64,000 bases of DNA from Gambelia wislizenii (Eukaryota; Chordata; Lepidosauria; Squamata; Crotaphytidae): the NCBI GenBank assembly GCA_030847615.1, contig JAUMIR010000003.1, positions 25,549,001 to 25,613,000 of the forward strand, read 5' to 3'. Numbering within the stretch: position 1 is the stretch's first letter; each line of letters opens with the position of its first letter. The notes under the pieces were generated by a model. It saw only the letters and a list, made by a program, of their open reading frames with translations, had not been told where the DNA came from and searched no databases. The position numbers and the translations under genes were made by a program. Positions 21,713 through 33,004 of the stretch are shown here, piece by piece.

Positions 21713-22012
21713 AGGGGCTTACCACACTCTGAAGTAAGGCGGCAGTGCAGCAAGAAGGTTGCATCTTCTGTGCTGCCTTACTGTATGACGTCGTCATTCT
21801 TTCATTCTTTCATGGGAAACAGATGTAAAACTGCATCATTTTGCTAACCAGAAAAAAAAACTGTTAGCAAAAAGACATGGTTTTACCTCAGTCTCCCACG
21901 GGACTGAAACAGCAGAACACTGGAGGAACAACGATGTCATGCGGTAAGGCAGCATGGAAAACGGAAACTTCCAGCTGCCTTGCGGCTTTACTTCAGAGTA
22001 TGGTAAGCCCCT
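21713..22012. mobile_element. Long hairpin MITE (family C, second copy, 300 bp)
   Basis: AGGGGCTTACCACACTCTGA pairs with TCAGAGTATGGTAAGCCCCT, and GCGGCAGTGCAGCAAG with CAGCTGCCTTGCGGC. The centre pairs ACTGCATCATTTTGCTAACC with GTTAGCAAAAAGACATGGTT. Same length as 14472-14771. Confidence 0.78.
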
Positions 22013-22661
22013 CAGTTTCAGTTTGTTCATCCTCATCCATTCCAGTGTTGATGACAGACACCACTTTATAGAACCAACAGCAATATTTTTTTTTATTTTT
22101 TATTTTTTATATCTCACTTTTCTTTTCCTAGGTTTTAAAATGTATATCTTTAAAATTTTGTAAGGTCCCCTTGAGGCCCAGTATAGGGCAAAAGGTGGGA
22201 TACAAATAAATATAATTAGCTAACACAGATTGGAAACTGCTTAATGCAGTGTAGATGTGTAAATTGCTATTGCTTAAAAAAAATGTAAGCTGCTCTGATA
22301 GCCTTGTGGCTGAAAGACCGGGGTATAAATAACTAATAATATTCTGAATGAATATATGACTATTCTTTTTTGTATGGAAGCCTACTTTTCTCCCTCCTCC
22401 ACACCCAAATGGGTAGTTAGACACACACACACCCCTCCCACATGGCTAAATATAAAATGGAGATGGGATAGAAATGTTTGTTTCCTTAAAACAGGGCCCG
22501 GGGGAACAGAATTCCCCCTTCTTTTTTGCAAGAATGTTGGAATTACGACCACCCCAGCTGCTCAGCCAAACCAGGATGCACTCGCCTATTTCTTTACTTA
22601 CCCAGAGCAGTGGTGTTTCAGAGGCACCAGGAAAAAAATCTTCTCTCCAATTTTTCTGCTA
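22013..22661. other. Includes one shared repeat; otherwise unrecognised
   Basis: 22225-22345 is the inverted counterpart of 3790-3915 (TTAATGCAGTGTAGATGTGT, GAAAGACCGGGGTATAAATA). No gene seen. Confidence 0.45.
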
Positions 22662-23109
22662 CAGTAGCACCCCCGCATCCACTGATTCACCATCTGCTGA
22701 TTCAATTATCCACGGATGGCGATGGGGGGGTGGATGGAGAAGGGAGGGGAGGAGGAGAGATCTCAACTCTTCTCCTGTTGCCCCCAGGATCGCTCCCTTG
22801 TGGAAATGGTGACGCGGGGGTGAAGGTGGGGAGCAAACCCGGGAAGTGATCCTGGGCGCAAAGGGAAAAGAGAGGCGAGATGTCTCCTCCCCTCCCTTCG
22901 CCCCCGCGTCACCATTTCCACCAGGGAATGATTGGGGCAAACAGAGGGGAGGAGAGCTCTCACCTCTCTTTTCCCTTTGCCCCTGGGATTGCTCCCTGGG
23001 ATCACTCCCATGGCAGGAATGGCAACAAGGGTGTTTGCGATTATCTGCATATTTTATTATCCATGGGGGACCCTGGAACCAATCCCCAGCAGTTATGGGG
23101 GTCCTACTG
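22662..23109. mobile_element. GC-rich Tigger-like MITE, CAGTAGGACC family, enlarged
   Basis: The ends CAGTAGCACCCCCGCATCC and GGGGGTCCTACTG are flanked by TA (22660-22661, 23110-23111). At 448 bp it is almost twice the length of the copies at 9085 and 34255. Its interior is a GC-rich inverted/direct repeat (GGAAATGGTGACGCGGGGGT against GCCCCCGCGTCACCATTTCC). The long frames open on both strands are compositional. Confidence 0.75.
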
Positions 23110-23114
23110 TAGTA

Positions 23115-23460
23115 CAGTAGGACCCCCATATCCGTTGATTCACCAATTGCAGATTCAATTATCCACAATTGGCGATGGCGGAGGCAAGGGATGGGGAGAA
23201 GGGATCTCACTTCCTCTGTCCATTCCCCTGGGAGGGCTCCTGTCACCTCAGTGGCGATTGCGAAGGTGAAGGGGGAAGGGGAGAACAATCTTGCCTCCTT
23301 CCCTTCTCCCTTTGCACCCGCAATCACTGCCAAGGTGGGGCCATGGTGGGGGCAAAGGACTGATGTCGTCTCCTTCCCTTCCCCCTTTGTCCCCATGATT
23401 GCTGCCATGGTGGGGCCATGGTGGGGGGAAGGGGGGCGGATACTGATGCCACTGGTGCCT
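23115..23460. mobile_element. Second GC-rich MITE of the same family, 3'-truncated
   Basis: Starts CAGTAGGACCCCCATATCCG three bases after the previous element's TA. It then shares TTCACCAATTGCAGATTCAA and a GC-rich interior (GGTGGGGCCATGGTGGGG twice). No right terminal repeat is visible. Confidence 0.65.
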
Positions 23461-23734
23461 TAAACAGCTCTGAACAAACCCTTCCTCTTCAGTTGCCCAG
23501 CAGATCTATTTTTACAAGACAAAAGCCACTCTCCTTTTGTGTCAGGAGGTTCAGCCTTCCCCAGATTAATTCCGTTCTACTCACTCAGGGCTTGTAGGTC
23601 AAAATGTTGTCCATTTAGGAGTTACAGTGAGGGGGAGGGGTAACCTTAATCTCTTTTACTCCTATTAAAAGACACTGAATTATAAGGGATTCCTGGAGGT
23701 AATTTAGATAACTCCCCCTCCCCGCCCCAAAAAT
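23461..23734. other. No recognised feature
   Basis: Short gap before CR1. GGGGAGGGGTAAC-type low-complexity tracts only. Confidence 0.4.
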
Positions 23735-24705
23735 CAGTTCATCCTGGAGAGAAGTGACCAGTGGGGTGCCACAGGGTTCTGTCCTGGGCCCAGTGCTATT
23801 CAACATCTTTATCAATGACTTGGATGAGGGAATAGAGGGTATGCTTATCAAGTTTACAGATGACACCAAATTAGGAGGGGTAGCTAATACCCCAGAGGAC
23901 AGGATCAGAATCCAAAATGACCTCAACAGATTAGAAAGCTGGGCCAATATTAACAAAATGGATATCAACAGGGAGAAACGTAGGATATTACACCTGGGCA
24001 GTAAAAATGAAATGCACAGATATAGCATGGGTGACACATAGCTTGAGGGCAATACATGGGAAAATGATCTAGGAGTCAGCAGTGTGATGCAGCAGCTAAA
24101 AAAGCCAAGGCAATTTTAGGCTGCATTAATAGGAGTATAGTGTCCAGATCAAGGGAAGTAATAGTGCCACTGTATTCTGCTTTAGTCAGATCTCACCTGG
24201 AGTACTGTGTCCAGTTCTGGGCACCACAATTCAGGAAGGATATTGAGAAGCTGGAATGTGTCCAGAGGAGGGTGACCAGGATGGTGGGAGGTCTGGAAGC
24301 CATGCCCTATGAGGAGCGGCTTAGGGAGCTGGGCATGTTTAGTCTGGAGAAGAGAAGGTTGAGAGGTGACATGATAGCCATGTTTAAATATTTGAAGGGA
24401 TGTCATACTGAGGATGGAGCAGGCTTGTTTTCTGCTGCTCCAGAGACTAGAACACAGAGCAATGGATTCAAACTACAGGAAAAGAGATTCACCCAAACCT
24501 TAGGAAGAACTTCCTGACAGTAAGAGCTGTTCAGAAATGGAATACCCTGCCTCATAGTGTGGTGGAGTCTCCTTCTTTGGAGGTTTTTAAACAGAGGTTG
24601 GATGGCCATCTGTCGGGAATGATTTGATTGTGCATTCCTGCATGGCAGGGGGTTGGACTGGATGGCCCTTGAGGTCTCTTCCAACTCTATGATTCTATGG
24701 TTCTA
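23735..24705 (+). mobile_element. CR1 LINE, RT C-terminal half to 3' end
   Basis: The longest CR1 here. It encodes [19 protein letters not shown], the RT active-site block [18 protein letters not shown] (DD pair kept, preceded by T instead of the usual A/V) and HLGSKNEMHRYSMGDT. After a short deletion near 24070 it continues with [37 protein letters not shown] and NGFKLQEKR. The end has CTATGATTCTATGGTTCTAT. Frameshifts near 24040 and 24500 make it inactive. Confidence 0.93.
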
Positions 24706-24714
24706 TTATTCTTC

Positions 24715-24930
24715 CGGTGTTCTGCCATTTGGATCCTATGGGAGACCAAAGTAAAACCACATCTTTTTGCTAACAGATTTTTCTGGTTCACAAAAAGACA
24801 CGGTTTTACGTCATTCTCCCATGGGACTAGAATGTAAGAACAATGATGTCATGCTGTAAGGCAGCACGGAAGAGGGAACCTTCCAGCTGCCCTGCCACAT
24901 TAATGCAGTGGGAAATAAGCTCTTTAGTCA
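24715..24930. mobile_element. Hairpin MITE (family C), partial copy next to CR1
   Basis: Contains the family C centre (AACCACATCTTTTTGCTAAC ... AAAAAGACACGGTTTTA) and the right arm (GTAAGGCAGCACGGAAGAGG ... AGCTGCCCTGCCACATTAA). The left arm is lost at the CR1 boundary. Confidence 0.6.
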
Positions 24931-26166
24931 AAACAGTTCCGGGATCCCTGCCTTTGCTAGTCTTGGCCAGTCAGAAGATTGTAGCCCCCCACTGGCCCAA
25001 GGCATGGCTATCGCATCTGTATGAGAATATCATATCCTTACATGACACAACTATCAGAGTGACAGACATGTTGCTGTCTGAGGGGGCTACTCCTGCTCCA
25101 TGCGTAAAAACTAACTGGACTGATAGCTGAATGAGTACTTTAGTAGTACTGATGAGGAAACCATCTTTCACTGAACTGGAAGGCAGCTGCCTACAGCATG
25201 TTACTTGGCCCAAATCTCTCTCCTCCAGCAACTTACTGCTGCCTCCTTGCACCAGGCATCTGAGGCAACTACCTCCCTCTGCCTAATGGTAGCAAACGTG
25301 TGGAAAGAGGTAAGGACTGTGCACAAAAAATGAGTAACAAAACAAGACATTGATCTCTTCTTTCATTGAAAGATCCAATTGTGTGGAAAAGAACTACAAA
25401 CTATTTTTTGAAGCTCTCTAAGTGGCTGACCCTCGTACCTAGTTATGTTGTCATACTGGTTAAACAGGTAATGTAGAGTTCAGGCTGTCCTTCACTTGTT
25501 TCGTGCAAGACAGGAAAAGAAAAGCAAAAATACATTTAGGGATGTTAAAAAGTAATACTAAATGCCAAGTCTTTTTTAGCCTATGTTAAGTTCCCATAGT
25601 CTGTGCATTGGGCTTAAGGTTGCACATCGTCTGGCCTGCTCCTATGACTTTAACAGCAAATGCCCAGAAATCAGCCTGCACCGCTTTTCATAGGGATGCA
25701 TTGAGCTGCTGTTAAATGGACAACTGTAGCAGCTGGCTCAAAAGTTGGCAACCATAGTGGAGTAGCATACCATACCCTTCAACTGTTCCAATTTAGCAGG
25801 AACAGTCCCAATAAATCCTGTCACCCCATTTTTTCAACTGATTTTAAAACGTCCCATTTTCTCTCTCCTCTTCCCATTCCCCCCACCCCGCCTTTGTCCT
25901 CAGTTTACTTCAGTTGCTGTAAATTGAGTTCAAAGGGCAAAAGTAGTTTGCACTCAATTAAAGAGGAAAGGACAGAATGTCCCCCTTCCCTGTAGGCTCA
26001 GACAAAAGCATGCTACTTTAGCATCTTCTAGCTTGTATGTAATAACTTTTGCTGTTTTGAATGCACTCTGATGTTGCTTGGCCACACATGTCCTGGTTTT
26101 CATCTGTAAAATATTGAAGGGTATGGCATACTGATCATGGATGTTTTGCTGGCCATGAACTCATTC
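24931..26166. other. No recognised feature
   Basis: About 1.2 kb with no exon, RNA gene or repeat I can name. Confidence 0.4.
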
Positions 26167-28010
26167 TCTCTAGCTTTTCTTCACAAACGAAGATTCAGGA
26201 AGGACTCATCCCACGCTTTCTGCAAGCGTGCTGATGACTAAAAAGGTCAATCCGAGATAAACAAAAGGTCTGGAAACCATGCCTTATGAGGAGAGACTTA
26301 GGGGGCTGGGTATGTTTAGCCTGGAAAAAAGACGCTTAAGAGGCGATATGATAGCCCTGTTTAATTATTTGAAGGGGTGTCACATTGAGGATGGAGCAGG
26401 CTTGTTTTCTGCTGCTCCAGAGACTGGAACATGGAGCAGTGGATGCAAGCTCCAGGAACAGAGATTCCACCTCAACATTAGGAGGAACTTTCTGACAGTA
26501 AGAGCTGTTCGGCAGTGGGACACACTCCCTCGGAGCGTGGTGGGGTCTCCTTCCTTGGAGGTCTTTAAACAGAGGCTGGATGGCCATCTGTCGGGGATGC
26601 TTTGATTGTGATTTCCTGCATGGCAGGGGGTTGGACTGGATGGCCCTCGTGGTCTCTTCCAACTCTGCAATTCTATGGTTGCAGAAAGCACAGCAGAAGG
26701 TCTCCTTGGGTGATGTTTCTGGGTTGTGATTCTTTCTGCGTTGTCATTTCTCTTCAAGGCTTGTTCGGCGTGAGTTCTCAAATAAGGCTGCAGCATTGTG
26801 GATAGTGCGTCTCCATGCCTCTCGATGTGAGGCCAGGGCAGACCATTGTTGGTGAGCAATTTGGCCAAGCCTGAGATGTTGTTTCAGGGAGTGTTTGTAT
26901 CACTTTTTTGGAGTGCCCCTCTTACGCTGACCTGTGGTGAGTTCACCGTAGAGTACTATTTTTTGGGAGGCGATGGTCCTCCATCCTAGAAACGTGCCCT
27001 GCCCAGCACAGCTGTGTTCTCAATATCATGGCCTCAATGCTGGTGATCTCTGCTTGCTCAAGGACAGCAACATTCGTCATGTAGTCAGTCCAGTGTATAT
27101 TTAGGATTGTGCGTATGCAGCGCTGATGAAAGCGTTCGAGGAGTTGTAAGTGTTGGCGATAGGCGACCCATGTTTCAGACCCATAAAGGAGAATAGACAG
27201 TACAATGGCTCTGTACACACTGATTTTTGTGCTTTGCCTCAGGTGTTTATCGCTCCAGACTCTTTTGTAAAGTCTTCCAAATGTGCTATATGCCTTTGCT
27301 AATCTGAGATCGATCTCTTTGTCAGTCTTGGCATCTGAGGAGATGATGCTTCCCAGGTAGGTGAACGGCTAAACGGACTTAAGCACAGATTTGCCGACAG
27401 CAATGTGGGGATGATGGTGTTTGTCCTGTGGTGCAGGCTGGTAAAGAACTTCCGTTTTCTTCAGGTTGACTTCCAGCCCAAACAGCTCTGCAGCTGTTGC
27501 GAAGCAGGATGTTAGGCGCTGCAGAGCTGCTTCTGTGTGGGCAACAAGGGCAGCATCATCAGCTAAGAGCAGCTCACGGACTAGATAGTTTAGAGTCTTA
27601 GTGCGAGCTCTCAGACAGCTTAAGTTAAACAAGCTACCATCAGTATGGTAACGTATATAGATGCCGTCTTCTTCTTCAAGCTCTGCCGTAGCCCTTTGGA
27701 GCATCATGCTGAAGAGGATTGTAAATAAAGTTGGAGCAAGAACACAACCTTGCTTCACTCCATTAGTTATTAGAAAGGGCTCTGGAAGAGCATTGCCATA
27801 TCTGACTTGACCGTGCTGGCCCTCGTGTAGCAAGATAATCATTTTAAGGAATTTGGGGAGGGGGACATCCTAGTCTTTTCAGGATCTGCCACAGACCTTT
27901 TCTACTCACAGTGTCGAAGGCTTTGGTGAGGTTGACAAATGTTACATAGAGTTGGTCACTGCCTGAAGATGAGAATCTGTCCTGAGTTGCCTCGTCTGCC
28001 TTGTCTTAAA
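26167..28010 (-). mobile_element. Non-LTR retrotransposon (copy 2), interrupted by CR1
   Basis: Same family as 604-1503 but longer at the 5' side. Minus-strand frames give, in order, a degraded FVNLTKAFDTVSR block (about 27900-27960), NGVKQGCVLAPTLFTILFS and the catalytic LLADDAALVAHTEAALQRL (within 27369-27842), VYRAIVLSILLYGSETWVAY (26943-27218), and the terminal region near 26682-26868. Frameshifts near 27845, 27365, 27220 and 26940 inactivate it. A CR1 copy is nested at 26265-26678. A C2HC-finger end matching copy 1 lies on the left of the CR1. Clade not assigned. Confidence 0.85.
26265..26678 (+). mobile_element. CR1 LINE 3' end nested in non-LTR copy 2
   Basis: Encodes [40 protein letters not shown] and SPSLEVFKQRLDGHLSGML, then GCAATTCTATGG. 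Comparison with copy 1 (604-1503) places the junctions after GAGATAAACAA and before TTGCAGAAAGCACAG. About six host bases (GTCCGG in copy 1) are missing, and there is no target duplication, as is usual for CR1. Confidence 0.92.
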
Positions 28011-28049
28011 GCATAACATTTGTTTATAATGTTCTTACTGGGTATAATC

Positions 28050-29648
28050 ATAAAGTTGCTTTTGTTTTTTGTTTTTGTTTTTTTTTAATTTCAAAAGTTA
28101 ACATAGATTCTTTACTATAATTCTTTTCAAAAATATTAATTCCCCTACCCCCCGCCACCTCAGTGCTCCCCTTCACCGGAGCCATTATCCCTTACCTAAT
28201 CTTTCCAGAATCTCACTTCTTCTCGTGGAGGTAACCTCCCATCTTATGTCTGTAATACTTTTTTAACAAATACTTTCCAAATTTTATCAAAGTCACTTTC
28301 TTTCCAACTTCCTCTTCTTACTTTAATTCTACATGTTAACTTATTATTTATTGCCATCTTCCAAACTTCTTTATACCACTCCTCCACTTGTACATTTATT
28401 TGCATTTTCCAATGTCTTGCTATAATTAATCTTGCTGCCGTTAATACATTTGTTATTAAATCCTTTTCTGCTTGGTTCCCGTTCTCTCCATTATAAATTG
28501 ACATCAATGCTATACTCGGTTTCCTTTCTATATTTCTATTCAAAATATTCTCTATTTCTATGAAAATCATTTCCCAAAACTGCTGTACAAATTTACAATT
28601 CCACCACATATGCATATATGTACCTATTTCTTGACAACCTCTCCAACAATATTTAGAGTTATTCTTATCTATATTATGCAATCTTGCTGGTGTCAAATAC
28701 CATCTCCATATTATTTTATAATAATTTTCTTTTATCCGTATCGACATATTTTTTAGATGTCTTTGTTTCCATATCTTATCCCATTCATGATCTCCAATTT
28801 TTTGTTTCAAATCTTCCTCCCACATTCTCCTTAAATATTCCCCATTGTCTTTTTTCCTTATTTTTTATCAATATTTTATATAATTCACTTGTAATACCTT
28901 TCATACTTTCATTATCATCCCTCTTTTCACCTTTTTTCACCAAATTTTCAAATTTTGTAAATTTCCTTGTTTCTTTATGATTCTTTTTCCAATTTTTAAT
29001 CCATTGTTCTAACTGTATGCAATTAAACCATGAAATTTTCATTCCACATAATTTCTCTCTTATACTCCCTTTTTCATCCATGCATCCTATCCATCCCTCT
29101 ATTTTATCTAGTCCTCTTTTCTTTAATTCCTTTCCCATTTTTTCCTTCAAATTATTTGGGATTTTTTTTCATTATAACCGGTATTAATACTGAATCAATA
29201 GGCAAAAATTCTCTCTTATATTTATACCATATTTCCCATATATTTTGCAGAAATGGATACTCAATTCCTTTAATTTCCTTTTTTGTAAAATTATCAAAAA
29301 ATATGTTCCATATTCTCTTTTCTATTCTCCCTGTTTCTATCTCTAACCATTCTAAATCCCCCTGTCCTACAATTCCTTCTATAACATATCTCAATTGATT
29401 AGCTTCATAATATCCTTTTATTTTGGGAAGACCAAGTCCTCCCTCCTTCTGTGATACATACCAAAATAATTTATTTAATCTTGTCCTTTTCCCGCCATTA
29501 CAATATTTATTCAACATATTTTGCCATTTTTTTCAGTTCTACTTCTGATACTTTTATTGGTAACATTCTAAACAAAAAAATTAGTTTCAGTAATATTTTC
29601 ATTTTAACTAAAGCTACCCTTCCAAACCATGATAAAGTTGCTTTTGTT
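28050..29648 (-). mobile_element. 5'-truncated L1 with 17-bp target-site duplication
   Basis: The L1 body is 28067-29631, flanked by the perfect duplication ATAAAGTTGCTTTTGTT at 28050-28066 and 29632-29648. The T-rich left end (minus-strand poly-A) immediately follows the duplication. Minus-strand frames cover the ORF2 C-terminal domain: RLNKLFWYVSQKEGGLGLPK and NQLRYVIEGIVG (29152-29517), a middle piece (28785-29150), and IIWRWYLTPARLHNI with CWRGCQEIGTYMHMWWNCKF (28244-28825). Frames are broken near 29150 and 28830. Insertion by target-primed reverse transcription is clear. Confidence 0.95.
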
Positions 29649-30472
29649 CCCCCCCCCAAAAACACTGTGAAACCAAACTCACTAGTGACCCCTATAAAAG
29701 CTGCATCAAAACAGTTAGGATAGAAAACAAGATTGGCAAAACCCTAGTTTATCAAAATAACTATGCTTGTCTGGGGTCCAGAAGGACCTACACATTCAAA
29801 ACATTACTTACTTGGCCTGCCAGGAGACAGAAACAACTGTCTGTTACAATTCTAAAGAAAACCCTGTCCAGAGGCATTTTCAGGTACATCACATACACTC
29901 TGGAGGGATTCTGATGTCATAAGTTCAAATGAACTCACCCAACCAGAAGACAAACCTCACCCTAGAACCCTGTATCCTGGTTATGATAGGGTCTGTTTGT
30001 ATTGATTAATAACCAATATTGATTAATAACTAATGCTTGTTATAGTATGCTGTGCTTGGAAAAATAACATGAGCTGTCTTCTGAACTCAAAGACAAGGTC
30101 TTCTCTGTTTGCTAAATTTAGTATACAATGGTTCATTCGTTTAACCAGGCCTGCCAATTCGGCTGTCTGTGTCTAAGAACCAAAAATAGAAGCTGGGACA
30201 CAGAGCACTGAGAAATGATTTCTGTTCCAAACAAATGATACAAAGCTAGAAACTAAAATTCTTTTACAAGTTATCTGAAGAAATGAAACCTGTTTATTGT
30301 GTTAGTGTAGTTGAATGTACTCCTCATAGAATACACAGAGAATACCTTTTGTCCCAATGAAATCCAAACAAAATTTATAGTATTTGGAAGGGAGGGCAAA
30401 AAGCCCTGGTATCATAAAAATCTTTTAACCTGCTACCTCAAGGAGAGTAAAGGTGGGGCCATCTTAACCTCT
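29649..30472. other. Mostly unrecognised; one shared repeat
   Basis: 30300-30430 carries GAATACCTTTTGTCCCAATG, matching the minus strand at 33420-33560 in 26 of 27 bases around this point. No intact frame. Confidence 0.4.
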
Positions 30473-30701
30473 CTAGGGAGGGAGGGAGTTCCAAAGTCTG
30501 GGAGCAACCACTGAAAAGGCTCTCTCCCTAGTTCTCACCAAACAAGCCTGAGAAGGTGGTGGGACAGAGAAAAGGGCCTCTCCAGCTGATCTTAATGTTC
30601 TGCTGGGTCCATACAGGGAGATATGGTTCTTCAAGTAATCTGGACCCAAGACATTTACGGCTTTATAGGTCAAAACCAGCACTTTGAATTGTGACCGGAA
30701 A
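30473..30701 (-). mobile_element. L2-type LINE C-terminal fragment
   Basis: The minus strand encodes RTRERAFSVVAPRLWNSLPP, the conserved C-terminal end of L2-group ORF2, preceded by LGPDYLKNHISLYGPSRTLR. Directly abuts CR1 sequence at 30702. Confidence 0.85.
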
Positions 30702-30930
30702 CTGTGGTCTACTAAGATTCCTAGATCCCTTTTGCATGTACTGTACTGCCATCAAGCCAGGTATCACCCATCCCATATCTGTGCATTTTTACTGCCCAAC
30801 TGTAATATCCTACATTTCTCCCTGTTTTCCAAGTCTTTGATAAAGATGTTGAATAGCATTGGGCCCAGGACAGAACCCTGTGGCACCTCACTAGTCACTT
30901 CTCTCCAGAATGAAGAGGAGCCACTGGTGA
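30702..30930 (-). mobile_element. CR1 LINE fragment with internal deletion
   Basis: CTACTAAGATTCCTAGATCC, GCCATCAAGCCAGGTATCAC and GGGCCCAGGACAGAACCCTG correspond to the minus-strand CR1 at 13047-13803, with the segment between the CTCCCTGTTTT and AAGTCTTTGAT parts deleted. Confidence 0.85.
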
Positions 30931-31063
30931 CATCATGCAGTAAGGCAGCACAGATGACACGTCCCCATGTTTTACTATATATGCTTGGAATCCTTGTCTA
31001 CAATGAGAATACAACAACAACACAAATTGCTAGAGGTAACAAGAACTATTTCCTGTCACACAT

Positions 31064-31082
31064 TGTGTGTGTGTGTGTGTGT
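31064..31082. repeat. (GT)n microsatellite
   Basis: About nine and a half GT units. Confidence 0.9.
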
Positions 31083-31113
31083 TTGCAAGATTAAAAAGAA
31101 ACACTTAACATTA

Positions 31114-31343
31114 CAGTTGTCCCTCTATATTCACGGATCTGGTATCCATGGATTTAAGTATTCACGGTTTGAAAATATTCTTTAAAAAATAATAATCCAA
31201 AAAGCAAACCTTGATTTTGCCATCTTATATAAGGGACACCATTTTGCTATGCCATTGCATGTAATGGGAATTGAATATTCATGGATTTTGATATCCACAA
31301 AGGGTCCTGGAACCAAATCCCAGCGAATATGAAGGGACAACTG
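31114..31343. mobile_element. Tigger-like MITE, CAGTTGTCCC family
   Basis: The ends CAGTTGTCCCTCTATATTCA and TGAAGGGACAACTG are flanked by TA at 31112-31113 and 31344-31345. The body shares CCAAAAAGCAAACCTTGAT and CCATTTTGCTATGCCATTGC with the copy at 19681. Confidence 0.85.
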
Positions 31344-31345
31344 TA

Positions 31346-31847
31346 TTTTATAGTAACAGAAAATTCATTCACCAAGTTTGGGGGCCTTGAGTAACAAAAA
31401 CAATATCACCCACAGGAGCTACCTGAAGGATGAGGAGATCCCATGGATTGCAAAAGTACAAATAATCTTTTTTTAGGGGCAAGGGTAAGCAAGCCACATA
31501 AAGTAATGCTTTGTGGGCTGAGCATGCTCAATGGCCACATAAAACCAGAGAACTAAGGGGGCATGGAATGGATTATCTTGAGAGAGTGCATGGCTGATTG
31601 GCTGGCATTCTGAATGGCTGTGTTCCATGTTGCAACATTTTGTTGTAGGTCCCATTGATATTGGTGAAAATGTACAGCTTCACATATATTGGCATAGCCC
31701 TTAGTTTGATACACTAAAACTTTAAAGCAAAGTCACACAATTACCAAGCTTGGACATGTGCCTACCCCCAGTGAAACTTCAGCTGCTGGGGTTTCTATGC
31801 ACCCCAGGTGCCATATTGCATCCTTATAACTTTGCCCCTCAGACTAT
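31346..31847. other. No recognised feature
   Basis: No exon or repeat identified. Confidence 0.4.
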
Positions 31848-32063
31848 GGAGATTTTCACACTATACTGTTATAGTGTTACTATTCCACTTTAACTGCTCT
31901 AGCTTCCTCCTGTGGAATTCTGGGGTTTGTAGTTTAGTGAGAACTAAGAGCTCTCTGGCTGAGAGTTGTAAATGCCCCTCCCTAAACTGCAAATTCCACA
32001 GGAGGCAGCCATAGCAAACAAAGTGGAATAGTAACACTATAACAGTGTAGTGTGAAAATCTCC
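31848..32063. mobile_element. Hairpin MITE (family B), well-preserved arms
   Basis: GGAGATTTTCACACTATACT at the left is the near-exact reverse complement of ACAGTGTAGTGTGAAAATCTCC at the right (first 18 bases paired without a mismatch). The pairing continues through GTTACTATTCCACTTT. Interior blocks match 43432 and 16837. Confidence 0.72.
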
Positions 32064-32165
32064 TAATACTTTCCCTCTTCACATTGTATTGATAGCAAAG
32101 CTATGTATTAGTTAGGGAAGTTTGCCACCTAGTGACTGAACAAGATACTGCAGGATCTAAACAAA

Positions 32166-33004
32166 TTAATGGATGTGTTTTATTTCTTTTTTTAATTTTA
32201 CTTTTTATTAAGTTACATACAGACATACATCTTGATACATTTTTTTACATTCTCATAGTTTCACATAAACAATGTAACTTTTTTTTCAAAGATATAAAAT
32301 ATCACAAACCTTAGTCCCACTTCCCACCAGTTTCCTGGTCTTTTCCCTGGTCTTCCCAACTTTTACTAGAATCCCATTAAATTTAACTGAACTGATTACC
32401 CCTATATTGACTTAATCCCAAGTAATAAATTCAACCTCCCTCTCAAGTCTCGATATTTTATTGAAATCTTTAAAGGTCAAATTTAACCAGATTTCTCCAT
32501 TTCTTCTTCCAATATGTTTTTATTGGAGACCATTCCACCTCAATCTTATTTATTGGTTTATCCTTTAACTGCACAGTGAGCCTGTCCATGTCCATCATGT
32601 CTTTGACTTTAAGAAGCCATTCCTCTTCTGCAGGAGCTTCTTTTTTCCCATTTTGCTGCATATAAAACCCTTGCAGCTGAGATCATATATAACATAACCC
32701 TCCAGTACTTATTAGTTAATTTTTGATCAGTCATGTCTATCATATTCAGCAGATAAGTTTCAGGCTTCATGGGAAGTTTTACTCCTAGTATTTCACTTAT
32801 AACAACATGATTTTCCCCCCAGAAATTTTGCGCTATTTGACATGACCACCACATATGATATAGGGTACCCTTCGCTTGCTCACATTTCCAACATTTCTGC
32901 GAGCCTGTCTTATAAATTTTATTCAATTTTACTGGTGTTAAATACCATCTTCCAAATATTTTCACATTATTTTCTTTCAGGCTTCGTTTAATGGATGTGT
33001 TTTA
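32166..33004 (-). mobile_element. 5'-truncated L1 with 17-bp target-site duplication
   Basis: The L1 body is 32183-32987. TTAATGGATGTGTTTTA is duplicated exactly at 32166-32182 and 32988-33004. The T-rich left end is the poly-A tail of a minus-strand insertion. Minus-strand frames give FGRWYLTPVKLNKIYKTGSQ, CWKCEQAKGTLYHMWWSC and AKWEKR (32609-32965), the same ORF2 C-terminal domain as in the L1 at 28050, and continue with a frameshift at 32470-32661. Confidence 0.95.

Noticed and set aside
22659..23408. 249-codon open frame on the minus strand
   Set aside because: Lies over two GC-rich MITEs. Frames are open on both strands and there is no recognisable domain.
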